Origin: Candidatus Omnitrophota bacterium
Lineage (GTDB): Bacteria > Ratteibacteria > UBA8468 > B48-G9 > JAFGKM01
Assembly: GCA_023819365.1 (NCBI GenBank)
Contig: JAMWBP010000046.1
Span: 1-5,974, forward strand
DNA: 5,974 bases
Direction: 5' to 3'
The position numbers were made by a program, and so were the translations under genes. How positions within the stretch are numbered: position 1 is the first letter of the stretch; each line of letters begins with the position of its first letter. Positions 1-5,924 of the stretch are shown one piece after another. The notes under the pieces were generated by a model. That model was not told the origin of the DNA, did not search any database, and saw nothing but the letters and a program-made list of their open reading frames with translations.

Positions 1-444
1 AGGCACCAATAATCGCAAGTTTTTGCAAATCTCGTTAAAGGACTCAGGGTAGTTTTTCTCCAATTTCCGCAAGACGGAGGGTAAATTCTCGCCACTTTCA
101 AGCAAGGGTGATGGAACAATTGGCGTTATGTAAGCGTAAGAACGAATGGCGTAGGGCAAGGGGTGACAAAACATCATTGACCTTAGGAAGTTCCACGCTT
201 GAGGAGCGATGGTATTTCCCAAAAACGGGAAGAGCAGATACTTAACATGTTTCAATTTTGGAAGTCTTGGGGGAAGCATTTGGGGCAAACGAGTGGGGCG
301 CCCTTCACAAACTGCAAAGCCATCGCTTGTTCCGTCAGGACGATTTGTTTCACACCATTCCGCTTTAATGCGATACTTATCCCCTCGTTCGCTGCCCAAT
401 TCAAAACCGTAAATTGTCTGCGTGCCGTCTTGGAAATCAAACCT
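1..444 (-). other. AAA_21-type predicted ATPase fragment, in frame with the guaB3 start
   Basis: This segment of the open frame (residues 204-351 of the fusion) no longer resembles IMP dehydrogenase. It begins RFDFQDGTQTIYGFELGSER, like the beta-rich segment after the Walker A region in predicted ATPases of the AAA_21/COG4637-like group. It ends with PSPLLESGENLPSVLRKLEK followed by YPESFNEICKNLRLLVP, which matches the 'DGSNLAAVLRxL...ERFxxIxxxLRxxVPG' region of those proteins. The N-terminal Walker A and the C-terminal Walker B/signature parts are missing, the latter beyond the window edge. Codon use differs from the guaB3 part: 8 of 11 Arg codons are CGN (versus 0 of 9) and 10 of 18 Leu codons are TTG (versus 1 of 12). 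This suggests DNA from another genome or a transferred locus. The family assignment rests on remembered consensus patterns. Confidence 0.7.
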
Positions 445-1053
445 AAGTTCAATAGCAACATCAAATGTAACACAATTGCCAACAATAATAGGAACCTTTG
501 CTGATCTACACAAAGCAGTGAGGTCAAGTGCTTTATAAGAAGAAGATATATGTCTTGCAGTCGTAACTGTTGACTGCACCACAAAGATGTCTACCCCTGC
601 CTCCTGACATATCCCGAGAAACCTCTCTGCATACTGCGGTATACAACTTACTGCACACACAACATTGCCTTTCTTAATCTCTTCCACCCTTTGGGCAATA
701 AGTTTTTCCTTGACAGGTTCTCTGTAAATACTCTGTATCAGTGCTGTGGCCTCCTGATGGGGACTGCTGATAATCTTTTCTATAACTGAATAAGGGTCTT
801 CATACCTTGTATATATCCCCATAAGGTTCAGCACACCTATCCCTCCAAGTTTACCTATCTCTATAGCAAATCTGGTGTCACAAACACCATCCATCGCAGC
901 AGCAAGTACAGGAGTATCAAATTTTATACCACCTATCTCTGTTGAAATATCAACATCTTCAGGGTTAATGGTGATATTCCCGGGTACAAGTGATATATCA
1001 TCAAACCCATAACAGACCCTTGCCTTCCTGTTAATACCTATCCACATAGCCAT
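1..1053 (-). CDS. guaB3: GuaB3-type IMP dehydrogenase-related protein, N-terminal half, fused in frame to an ATPase fragment; runs off the left edge
   Basis: The frame is open from ATG 1053 to the window edge (351 codons, no stop). Residues 1-203 (445-1053) read as the start of the TIM barrel of the GuaB3/IMP dehydrogenase family. Visible are GFDDISLVPG (residues 16-25), LAAAMDGV, a GKLGGIGVLNLMG stretch followed by TRYEDP, and KVPIIVGNCVTFDVA near 188-200. The TRYEDP stretch with no CBS insertion is typical of GuaB3 rather than classical GuaB. Such enzymes act on purine nucleotides with NAD in the cytoplasm. The catalytic Cys loop and the following phosphate-binding part are absent, because after residue 203 the homology switches to an ATPase (see 1-444). 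As written the product could not be an active dehydrogenase. The start is supported by AAAGGAG (1061-1067) 7 nt upstream. All nine Arg codons of residues 1-203 are AGA/AGG, as is usual in the neighbours. Family call is firm; the fusion may be an assembly artefact. Confidence 0.85.
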   Translation of the reverse strand, partial: MAMWIGINRKARVCYGFDDISLVPGNITINPEDVDISTEIGGIKFDTPVLAAAMDGVCDTRFAIEIGKLGGIGVLNLMGIYTRYEDPYSVIEKIISSPHQEATALIQSIYREPVKEKLIAQRVEEIKKGNVVCAVSCIPQYAERFLGICQEAGVDIFVVQSTVTTARHISSSYKALDLTALCRSAKVPIIVGNCVTFDVAIELRFDFQDGTQTIYGFELGSERGDKYRIKAEWCETNRPDGTSDGFAVCEGRPTRLPQMLPPRLPKLKHVKYLLFPFLGNTIAPQAWNFLRSMMFCHPLPYAIRSYAYITPIVPSPLLESGENLPSVLRKLEKNYPESFNEICKNLRLLVP

Positions 1054-1060
1054 CTTTTTT

Positions 1061-1067
1061 CTCCTTT
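1061..1067 (-). promoter_or_regulatory. Ribosome binding site of guaB3
   Basis: The minus strand reads AAAGGAG followed by 7 nt and ATG at 1053. It is a strong Shine-Dalgarno match that fixes the start. It touches the outer arm of the palindrome at 1067-1127, so folding of the leader could affect access to it. Confidence 0.75.
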
Positions 1068-1127
1068 CAAGAAAGTCAGGTGGCACCCACTTTCGGTGGG
1101 TTCCCACCCCTGAAAATCCCTTCTTGA
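1067..1127. repeat. 61-nt GC-rich nested palindrome between rsmA and guaB3
   Basis: Nested inverted arms can be read directly: TCAAGAA (1067-1073) with TTCTTGA (1121-1127), TCA (1076-1078) with TGA (1111-1113), GGTGG (1079-1083) with CCACC (1104-1108), and ACCCAC (1085-1090) with GTGGGT (1096-1101), closing on the loop TTTCG (1091-1095). Its core is much richer in GC than the surrounding DNA. No T-run follows it in the direction of the genes, so it is not a standard terminator for rsmA. It resembles a REP-like or miniature dispersed palindromic element, or a leader hairpin of guaB3. Copies elsewhere in the genome cannot be seen from this window. Confidence 0.6.
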
Positions 1128-1148
1128 CTTTTTTGTAAGTTATCTATA

Positions 1149-2039
1149 CTATAACAATCCCTTGAATGAAGCATCGGATTGAAATTCCGATGCTTTTAGA
1201 GTTGTTATAATTTCAAATACTCTATAAATCTCTTCTGGTGTAAGTGCTTCCACACGAACATCTTTTGATATATTTTCCTGTTCTAACAATCTCTCAAATA
1301 TCTCCTTTTCTATACCAAATATTTTATGGACTACATTGGATATTTTCTTCCTTCTTAGATTGAAAATTTGTGGCAAAAACCTTGTAAATTCTTTCTCTTT
1401 ATCTATCTTTATCACCGGTCTTTCCAGAGGAACTATCCTTACTGCTACTGAATTTACCTCTGGTTTAGGAAAGAATACATCTTTTCTTAAAAGATAACAT
1501 ATCTTTGAATGAGAGTAAATAGAAATAAATACTGAAACAGCACCATAGTTTTTACTTCCTGGAGATGCAACAAGACGCTGTCCGACCTCTTTCTGGACTG
1601 TAAGAAGTGCTAATTTTATTTTATCTCTCATATCCAGTATCTTAAAAACAATAGGTAAACTGATATAGTAAGGTGTGTTCCCTATTACCTTGACTTTTCC
1701 TTGAAACAACTCCCACCACCTTCTTTCTGTTTCAAGGAAGTCCTTTTCTATAAGATGAAAGTTTTTATATGGAGAAAACCTTTCTTTCAAGATATTGCAG
1801 AAATCAGGGTCTATCTCAAATACATATACATCCTTTACTTTTTCTATAATTCCATCTGTAAGAGCACCCAATCCTGGTCCTATCTCAACAACAATATCAT
1901 CTTTCTGGAGTTCTGCAAAAGAGAGGAGTTTATCCCTGGTGTTTCTATCTATAAGGAAGTGTTGCCCGAGATACTTCTTAATATTTATATTTCTTGTCTG
2001 AAGCAGTTCAATACTTTTTCTGAGTGTAAGAAATTCCAT
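1149..2039 (-). CDS. rsmA: RsmA/KsgA 16S rRNA (adenine(1518)-N6/adenine(1519)-N6)-dimethyltransferase
   Basis: This 296-residue protein would dimethylate two adjacent adenines in the 3'-terminal helix of 16S rRNA with S-adenosylmethionine, a late step of 30S maturation. Visible motifs are KKYLGQHFLID (21-31), the SAM-binding EIGPGLGALT (52-61), the acidic FEIDPD (74-79), EKDFLE (98-103), the catalytic-type NTPYYIS (121-127, for the usual N-[LI]-PY), VQKEVGQRL (148-156) and FFPKPEVNSVAV (189-200). A helical C-terminal domain follows. I chose ATG 2039 because GAGGAGA (2046-2052) lies 7 nt upstream. An in-frame TTG at 2054 would add five residues but sits within or before that site. The ribosome binding site overlaps the pdxA stop codon, so the two genes are probably translationally coupled. 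The last 15 or so residues (from K282) are encoded by a 27-nt palindrome and look like an extension of the normal end. Confidence 0.96.
   Translation of the reverse strand: MEFLTLRKSIELLQTRNINIKKYLGQHFLIDRNTRDKLLSFAELQKDDIVVEIGPGLGALTDGIIEKVKDVYVFEIDPDFCNILKERFSPYKNFHLIEKDFLETERRWWELFQGKVKVIGNTPYYISLPIVFKILDMRDKIKLALLTVQKEVGQRLVASPGSKNYGAVSVFISIYSHSKICYLLRKDVFFPKPEVNSVAVRIVPLERPVIKIDKEKEFTRFLPQIFNLRRKKISNVVHKIFGIEKEIFERLLEQENISKDVRVEALTPEEIYRVFEIITTLKASEFQSDASFKGLL
1169..1195. repeat. Perfect 10-bp-stem palindrome inside the 3' end of rsmA
   Basis: AAGCATCGGA (1169-1178) is the exact reverse complement of TCCGATGCTT (1186-1195), with a 7-nt loop. It encodes RsmA residues 282-291 (KASEFQSDAS). 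On the minus strand it is followed by TCATTC rather than a T-run, and the stop codon lies about 18 nt further on, so it does not look like a rsmA terminator. A T-run (1194-1197) does follow on the plus strand, but no plus-strand gene ends here. The arrangement recalls palindromic elements inserted in frame into genes, as described in Rickettsia. Confidence 0.6.
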
Positions 2040-2050
2040 TATGTGTCTCC

Positions 2051-3031
2051 TCAAACTTTTGTGATCAAATCTCCAGCAAGTTTATATGCCTCAACAAAAC
2101 TGGAAGGGTCTGCTTTTCCTTTATATGCAATATCAAAGGCAGTTCCATGCCCCGGACTTGTCCTTACCATCTTCAGTCCTGCTGTAACATTGACAAGTTT
2201 ATCAAAAAAGAATGTCTTAAGCGGTATCATCGCCTGGTCATGATACATCACTACAATCATATCAATAATTCCTTCAATTGCCTTCTTGAAAACCACATCC
2301 GGGGAGATTGGGCCTTCACAGGTTATACCTTTTCTTCTCAATGATTTTATTGCAGGTGATATTATCTCCTGCTCTTCTTTACCTAACATTCCACCCTCTC
2401 CACTGTGTGGATTAAATCCGGAGATACCTATAACAGGGTTTTTTATACCATGCCTTCTCAGAAATTGATACCCGGTGGTAACCTTTTCTACAAGAAGTGG
2501 TATGGACAAATTTTTACTTACATCCTTCAGTGGTATATGGGCTGTGATAAGAAGTACCTTTATACTTCCTGCAACCATAACCATAGCATATTTTTCACAC
2601 CCCAGCCGTTCAGCAAGAAGTTCCGTATGTCCCGCGTATCTAAAACCAGCAATATGCCATGCCTTCTTTGAAATAGGGAGTGTAACAAGTCCATCTATTA
2701 CCTTTTCTTTCCAGAGAGAGATTGCTCTTTCCACATAAAGAAAAGATGCCCTACCACACAATGATGTATCCTTACCTGTTGGATAACTTTTGTCTTTTAT
2801 AATCTCTGGGTCATATACATTCAAATAGCCATCTTTTATGTCATCCCTTGTTTTTATCAAATTGAGAGGAAACTTTCCATAAAAAAAATTCCTTTCTATA
2901 ACAGGGGTATCACCTATTACAAGTGGTATAGTACCAGGGACTTGTTTGATATAAGGAAAACCTTTCAGAAGGACCTCAGGTCCTATACCAGCAGGGTCCC
3001 CAATAGATATCCCTATAACTTTTTTCTTCAT
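2051..3031 (-). CDS. pdxA: 4-hydroxythreonine-4-phosphate dehydrogenase PdxA
   Basis: This enzyme oxidises 4-phosphohydroxy-L-threonine with NAD, giving after decarboxylation the amino-ketone used by PdxJ to make pyridoxine 5'-phosphate (DXP-dependent vitamin B6 pathway). It acts in the cytoplasm as a dimer with a bound divalent metal. The 326-residue length is normal. Visible are the N-terminal GDPAGIGPEV (11-20), the substrate-binding AGHTELLAERLG (133-144), and the three expected metal-ligand histidines in AHIPL (H165), FNPHSGEGG (H209) and YHDQA (H264). The C-terminal RTSPGHGTAFDIA (290-302) is also present. The start is ATG 3031; the nearest ribosome-binding-like GAAGGA (3049-3054) is 17 nt away, so initiation may be weak or coupled to the gene upstream, whose stop is 28 nt before. 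A PdxA2-type four-carbon acid phosphate dehydrogenase is possible on homology alone, but the surA-like/rsmA neighbourhood favours PdxA. Confidence 0.96.
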   Translation of the reverse strand: MKKKVIGISIGDPAGIGPEVLLKGFPYIKQVPGTIPLVIGDTPVIERNFFYGKFPLNLIKTRDDIKDGYLNVYDPEIIKDKSYPTGKDTSLCGRASFLYVERAISLWKEKVIDGLVTLPISKKAWHIAGFRYAGHTELLAERLGCEKYAMVMVAGSIKVLLITAHIPLKDVSKNLSIPLLVEKVTTGYQFLRRHGIKNPVIGISGFNPHSGEGGMLGKEEQEIISPAIKSLRRKGITCEGPISPDVVFKKAIEGIIDMIVVMYHDQAMIPLKTFFFDKLVNVTAGLKMVRTSPGHGTAFDIAYKGKADPSSFVEAYKLAGDLITKV

Positions 3032-3059
3032 CTTATCAACAACCCGAATCCTTCAGATA

Positions 3060-3872
3060 TCAATCGCAGTAAAATACAGGAATTTCTGAATGTAGTTCTT
3101 TAAGATAACTGTTGAACTGCTTCTCAAACTTCATATTTTGCAATGTCTCTCTGGCTTTCAAATATAACTCTTTATAGGAATTAACTTCTTCATGTCTTAT
3201 ATCTTTAAGAAAAATTACAAGATATCTATTCCCAATCTTAATGGGACCACTGAGTTTTCCTGGAGAAATTTTTTCAATCTCAGATAAAACCTCAGGCATA
3301 ATCTCTTCTCTGGAAAGAGACACTTCTTCTCCCATATCTGTTTCCTTTGTGCTATCAAAGGCATTTATAAATTCCTGTGCTGAAAGTTCACTGTCAAACC
3401 ACTTCAGACGGAAACGATAGTAACAATCACCCTTTTCTTTTAATTCTTTCATCTTCGCTGCAATCTCAGATATTGTTATATCTATCTTATCAACCACATT
3501 CTTTTTTATAAGATTCTTGACCTTTATCTTATCTTCTACTGTCTTTACAAATACACTGTAAGGAATATTCTCTTTTTCCAGTGCTTTATAAAAAGATGCC
3601 TCATCTGGAAACCTTTTCTTAATATGTTCTATTTCAAGAGTGAGTTCATCAGGAGATACCACAATCCCTTCCTTCTCGGCCTGGAACAGAAGCATCTTTT
3701 CTATCACAACATCCCTCAGTGCCTCCTCATAGTCCTTTCCCTCTTCCTTCATCTTCATTCTTACATCGCTTTCAAAGACAACCTTGTTTCCCACCATCAC
3801 AACCGATGCATTTTCACAGTAAAGTCCGGATATTACACAGATAAGTATTGCACAAAAAATTACTTTTTTCAT
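3060..3872 (-). CDS. Secreted SurA-like chaperone with a degenerate parvulin domain
   Basis: This 270-residue protein has a short signal peptide (Lys-Lys, then a hydrophobic stretch at about 4-18) and so probably acts in the periplasm. Residues 22-70 read like the start of mature SurA: VVMVGNKVVFESDV, then ALRDVVIEKMLLFQAEKEGI. A helical SurA-N-type region reaches about 145, where a parvulin-like segment (150-225) starts. Its last part, EIEKISPGKLSGPIKIGNRY followed by LVIFLKDI, fits the end of a PpiC domain. The central 'S...GGDLGW' portion is missing or shortened, so isomerase activity is doubtful and a holdase role is likelier. Five Cys residues are present (7, 12, 19, 150, 269). C19 follows Gly-Leu-Tyr, a poor lipobox. 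GAGGAG (3876-3881) precedes ATG 3872, and only 13 nt separate it from the previous gene. Its position just before pdxA equals that of surA in E. coli, supporting a role in outer-membrane protein biogenesis. Confidence 0.8.
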   Translation of the reverse strand: MKKVIFCAILICVISGLYCENASVVMVGNKVVFESDVRMKMKEEGKDYEEALRDVVIEKMLLFQAEKEGIVVSPDELTLEIEHIKKRFPDEASFYKALEKENIPYSVFVKTVEDKIKVKNLIKKNVVDKIDITISEIAAKMKELKEKGDCYYRFRLKWFDSELSAQEFINAFDSTKETDMGEEVSLSREEIMPEVLSEIEKISPGKLSGPIKIGNRYLVIFLKDIRHEEVNSYKELYLKARETLQNMKFEKQFNSYLKELHSEIPVFYCD

Positions 3873-3885
3873 TGTCTCCTCTCTT

Positions 3886-4764
3886 TTACTTTGACTTCAA
3901 TCTTTCTACCCTTTCTAAATAAACTCTTATTTTCCCTCTATCCTTAAGTTTAGCCATTAGGTTATCAACCTCTCCTTTTTTTTTGAATGAAACCAGCATC
4001 TCCTCTATAGAAGACTTTGCCTCTTCAAGTGTTAGCATCCTGCTTTCTGTTTTACCAGCAAGTTTGATGATATGGTATCCTGCCTCTGTTTTTATAATGT
4101 TTCCAAGTATATCACCTGGTGTCATCTTTGAAACAAGTGCTGCTATCTCCGGTTCAAGTTTCCTTACATCAATCCATCCAAGGTCTCCTGCCTTTTCCTT
4201 GCTTGCCGATATGGACTCGTTCATTGCTATCAACTCAAAGGACTCACCCAGAGAGAGCCGTTTCCTTACTGCCTCAGCTTTCTCCTGTGTGGGTAGTACT
4301 ATCTCAAATAATCTCACCTTTTCAGGTATAAAAAACTCTTCCAGATGGGTATTGTAATATTCTGCTATCTCTTCCTCAGTAACCTTTATCTTTTCAGTGA
4401 CAATTTTATCTACATATTGTTTTGTCAGTATTTTTATATAATAGTTTTTCATCATATCAGCCACATCTTTTTTCAATCTTCTCTCATATCTTTTTGCTTC
4501 CTGGAAGAGAAGTATCTGGTTTATATATGTTTCCACAATACTTTTAGGGTCTACCCTTAGTGTCTCCTTATATATTGATGGGGACAACTCAACCTCAACA
4601 AGTATATCTTTTATCGTAATTGGATAGCCATTCACAACCGCAACCACATTTCTGTTTTTAAAAAATAAAATGAAGTATATAAGTCCGGCAAAAATAATTA
4701 CAAGAGCAGATATAAGTAATATCCTCTTACTTTTTGGAGAAAGTTTAATTTTTATCTTTTTCAT
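3886..4764 (-). CDS. Membrane-anchored PpiC/SurA-type peptidyl-prolyl cis-trans isomerase
   Basis: This 292-residue protein starts with a very basic stretch (KKIKIKLSPKSKR) and one strong transmembrane segment at about 14-35. The remainder should lie outside the cytoplasmic membrane as an anchored foldase. A SurA-N/PrsA-like region begins VVAVVNGYPITIKDI (40-54) and continues through long charged helices (about 75-145). A recognisable parvulin (PpiC) domain covers about 148-238: EKVRLFEIVLPTQEKAEAV, then GESFELIA, then KAGDLGWIDVRKLEPEIA, then GYHIIKLAGK. A charged helical tail follows. It would speed proline isomerisation or chaperone exported proteins. ATG 4764 has a GGTGAGG-type ribosome binding site a few nt upstream. 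The gap to the pseudopilin-like gene upstream is 20 nt and to the second SurA-like gene 13 nt, so an operon is likely. Unlike the next gene it keeps the GDLGW stretch, so it is the likelier active isomerase of the pair. Confidence 0.87.
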   Translation of the reverse strand: MKKIKIKLSPKSKRILLISALVIIFAGLIYFILFFKNRNVVAVVNGYPITIKDILVEVELSPSIYKETLRVDPKSIVETYINQILLFQEAKRYERRLKKDVADMMKNYYIKILTKQYVDKIVTEKIKVTEEEIAEYYNTHLEEFFIPEKVRLFEIVLPTQEKAEAVRKRLSLGESFELIAMNESISASKEKAGDLGWIDVRKLEPEIAALVSKMTPGDILGNIIKTEAGYHIIKLAGKTESRMLTLEEAKSSIEEMLVSFKKKGEVDNLMAKLKDRGKIRVYLERVERLKSK

Positions 4765-4784
4765 ATTATTACCTCACCCCTTCT

Positions 4785-5924
4785 CTACACTATCTCTTGT
4801 CTATATCTTATCTTTTTCTTATTTCTATCATACCAGACAACTAACTTCTTATCTGATATAACCTCTTCATCTTCTATTTTACCATTATTATTTATATCCT
4901 GCACCTTCTGTCCTACTGTTATAATTTTAAATACATTGCTCCTTACGGTTATAAGGTCTATTATCCTTGAAAAAATAAGTTCTTTCTCCTTTTCTTCATC
5001 AATAAAAAAGTCCATTGTATTGTCCCTGAAATTAAAACCATATTTTGTTATCTCCCTGCTTAAAGATTCCTGTCCAGAAGAACCATCTCCATATACCCCG
5101 AGTACCTCTGATATGTCTTTGTAGGGTCTCGCATTTATTATCGCATCTGCCACATCTTTATCAACAAGTGGAAGGCACATCAGGGCAATATCAGAAGCAG
5201 TATTTATATTTATTCTTCCATATGTTGGGTCTTCCGGATTCTCTACAACTGTAAATTTATCAAGAAGTTTCCTGTCAGCCCCATATTTCCAGAAGTCAAG
5301 TGTCTTCCAGTGTTCTCTTTTGTGGATAAAAGAAAGTTCTGATATAGAAACCATTCTATCATTTTTTACAACAAAGGATGTAGGCCAGTTAAATAACCAG
5401 TCAGTCATTCCAAACTCATGACCAATCCAGGGCTGGAATGTTATATTATGCTTTCCAGGGGTTGGTCTTTGTGGATACCAGTCAAATATACCTGACATCC
5501 TTGGGTCATTCTTACCAACGGTTGTCACAGGAGTGTCAACTATGTATTCAGTATGCTCTATAAGGTTATCCCTGCTATCATAAAGCCGCATTGTAAAGTC
5601 CAGTCCTAAATTGGCAAAGAGTGGTATCTTGCCTAATATATCATCAATAAAACTTAATGAGCCCGGATTTACAGCAAGTATGGGTTCATAATACTGACAG
5701 CCCTCTGGCTCTCTTATAGGGAAAGGAAGGAAGATAGGAACCGGTCCTATCTCTGTAGGGATAATCACTATAACAATACTCATTAAATCGCCTATAGTGT
5801 AGTAAGAACGCGGTGGTATCTTTGCCCCTTTCGGTATAACTATTGAAGTAGATGCTATCTTTTCAAGAATGCTTTTTACCCTTTCAGGTGCTAATTCAAA
5901 CTTAAAGTTTGTATTATTTAATAT
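4785..5924 (-). CDS. GspK-like pseudopilin protein with lamin-tail-like domain and helix-hairpin-helix; 5' end disrupted
   Basis: The first in-frame ATG is at 5783 (332 residues), but the coding signal continues upstream for 47 codons to a TAA at 5925-5927. That stretch reads KFELAPERVKSILEKI, then SIVIPKGAKIPPRSYYTIGD, and has no ATG, GTG or TTG; ATG 5783 also lacks a good ribosome binding site. I therefore regard it as 5'-incomplete. The first half, counted from ATG 5783, resembles a lamin-tail domain: 'IPKGAKIPPRSYY' before it, then LDFTMRLYDSRDNLIEHTEY (about 78-97) and PTPGKHN near 130. The second half resembles GspK: GRININTAS (189-197), a helix-hairpin-helix-like LPLVDKDVADAIINARPYKD, and DLITVRSNVFKIITVGQ near 272-288. 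Within this last part sits DINNNGKIEDEE (296-307), an EF-hand-type loop. GspK caps the type II secretion or pilus pseudopilus. The N-terminal pilin helix is not present in the window. The stop lies 20 nt before the PpiC-type gene. Confidence 0.7.
   Translation of the reverse strand: MLNNTNFKFELAPERVKSILEKIASTSIVIPKGAKIPPRSYYTIGDLMSIVIVIIPTEIGPVPIFLPFPIREPEGCQYYEPILAVNPGSLSFIDDILGKIPLFANLGLDFTMRLYDSRDNLIEHTEYIVDTPVTTVGKNDPRMSGIFDWYPQRPTPGKHNITFQPWIGHEFGMTDWLFNWPTSFVVKNDRMVSISELSFIHKREHWKTLDFWKYGADRKLLDKFTVVENPEDPTYGRININTASDIALMCLPLVDKDVADAIINARPYKDISEVLGVYGDGSSGQESLSREITKYGFNFRDNTMDFFIDEEKEKELIFSRIIDLITVRSNVFKIITVGQKVQDINNNGKIEDEEVISDKKLVVWYDRNKKKIRYRQEIV
4863..4898 (-). other. EF-hand/dockerin-type calcium loop in the GspK-like protein
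   Basis: The encoded 12-residue DINNNGKIEDEE has D, N and N at positions 1, 3 and 5, G at 6, I at 8 and E at 12, the standard layout of an EF-hand calcium loop. It lies between the GspK-like strand VFKIITVGQ and the C-terminal strand KLVVWYDR. Characterised GspK proteins do bind calcium, but calcium binding here is inferred from the motif only. Confidence 0.6.

Larger units (their letters stand above)
1054..1148. other. rsmA-guaB3 intergenic spacer
   Basis: This 95-nt spacer is the only sizeable non-coding gap between intact genes. It holds the nested palindrome and the guaB3 ribosome binding site. On the minus strand it also holds an AT-rich stretch with TATAGT/TATAGA-like words near 1139-1155 that could be a -10 element. 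I see no convincing -35 partner, so a separate guaB3 promoter is possible but not demonstrated. Confidence 0.4.

Noticed and set aside
199..504. Overlapping plus-strand open frames antisense to the ATPase fragment
   Set aside because: They are antisense to a frame with recognisable homology and show no domain or ribosome binding site.
252..584. 110-codon minus-strand open frame within the guaB3/ATPase region
   Set aside because: It lies in a different frame from the guaB3-ATPase frame, which shows clear protein homology; the product is a Leu-rich out-of-frame translation.
1067..1127. Palindrome as a CRISPR repeat or a single-unit array
   Set aside because: There is only one copy in the window and no spacer-repeat periodicity.
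1169..1200. Hairpin plus T-run as a rho-independent terminator
   Set aside because: The T-run is on the plus strand, where no gene ends; in the rsmA direction the hairpin lies before the stop codon and no T-run follows.
1701..2243. 180-codon plus-strand open frame across the rsmA/pdxA boundary
   Set aside because: It is antisense to two clearly identified enzymes, and its product is a low-complexity shadow.
3813..3872. Lipoprotein signal at Cys19 of the secreted SurA-like protein
   Set aside because: The residues before Cys are Gly-Leu-Tyr, which do not fit a lipobox; ordinary signal peptidase cleavage is likelier.
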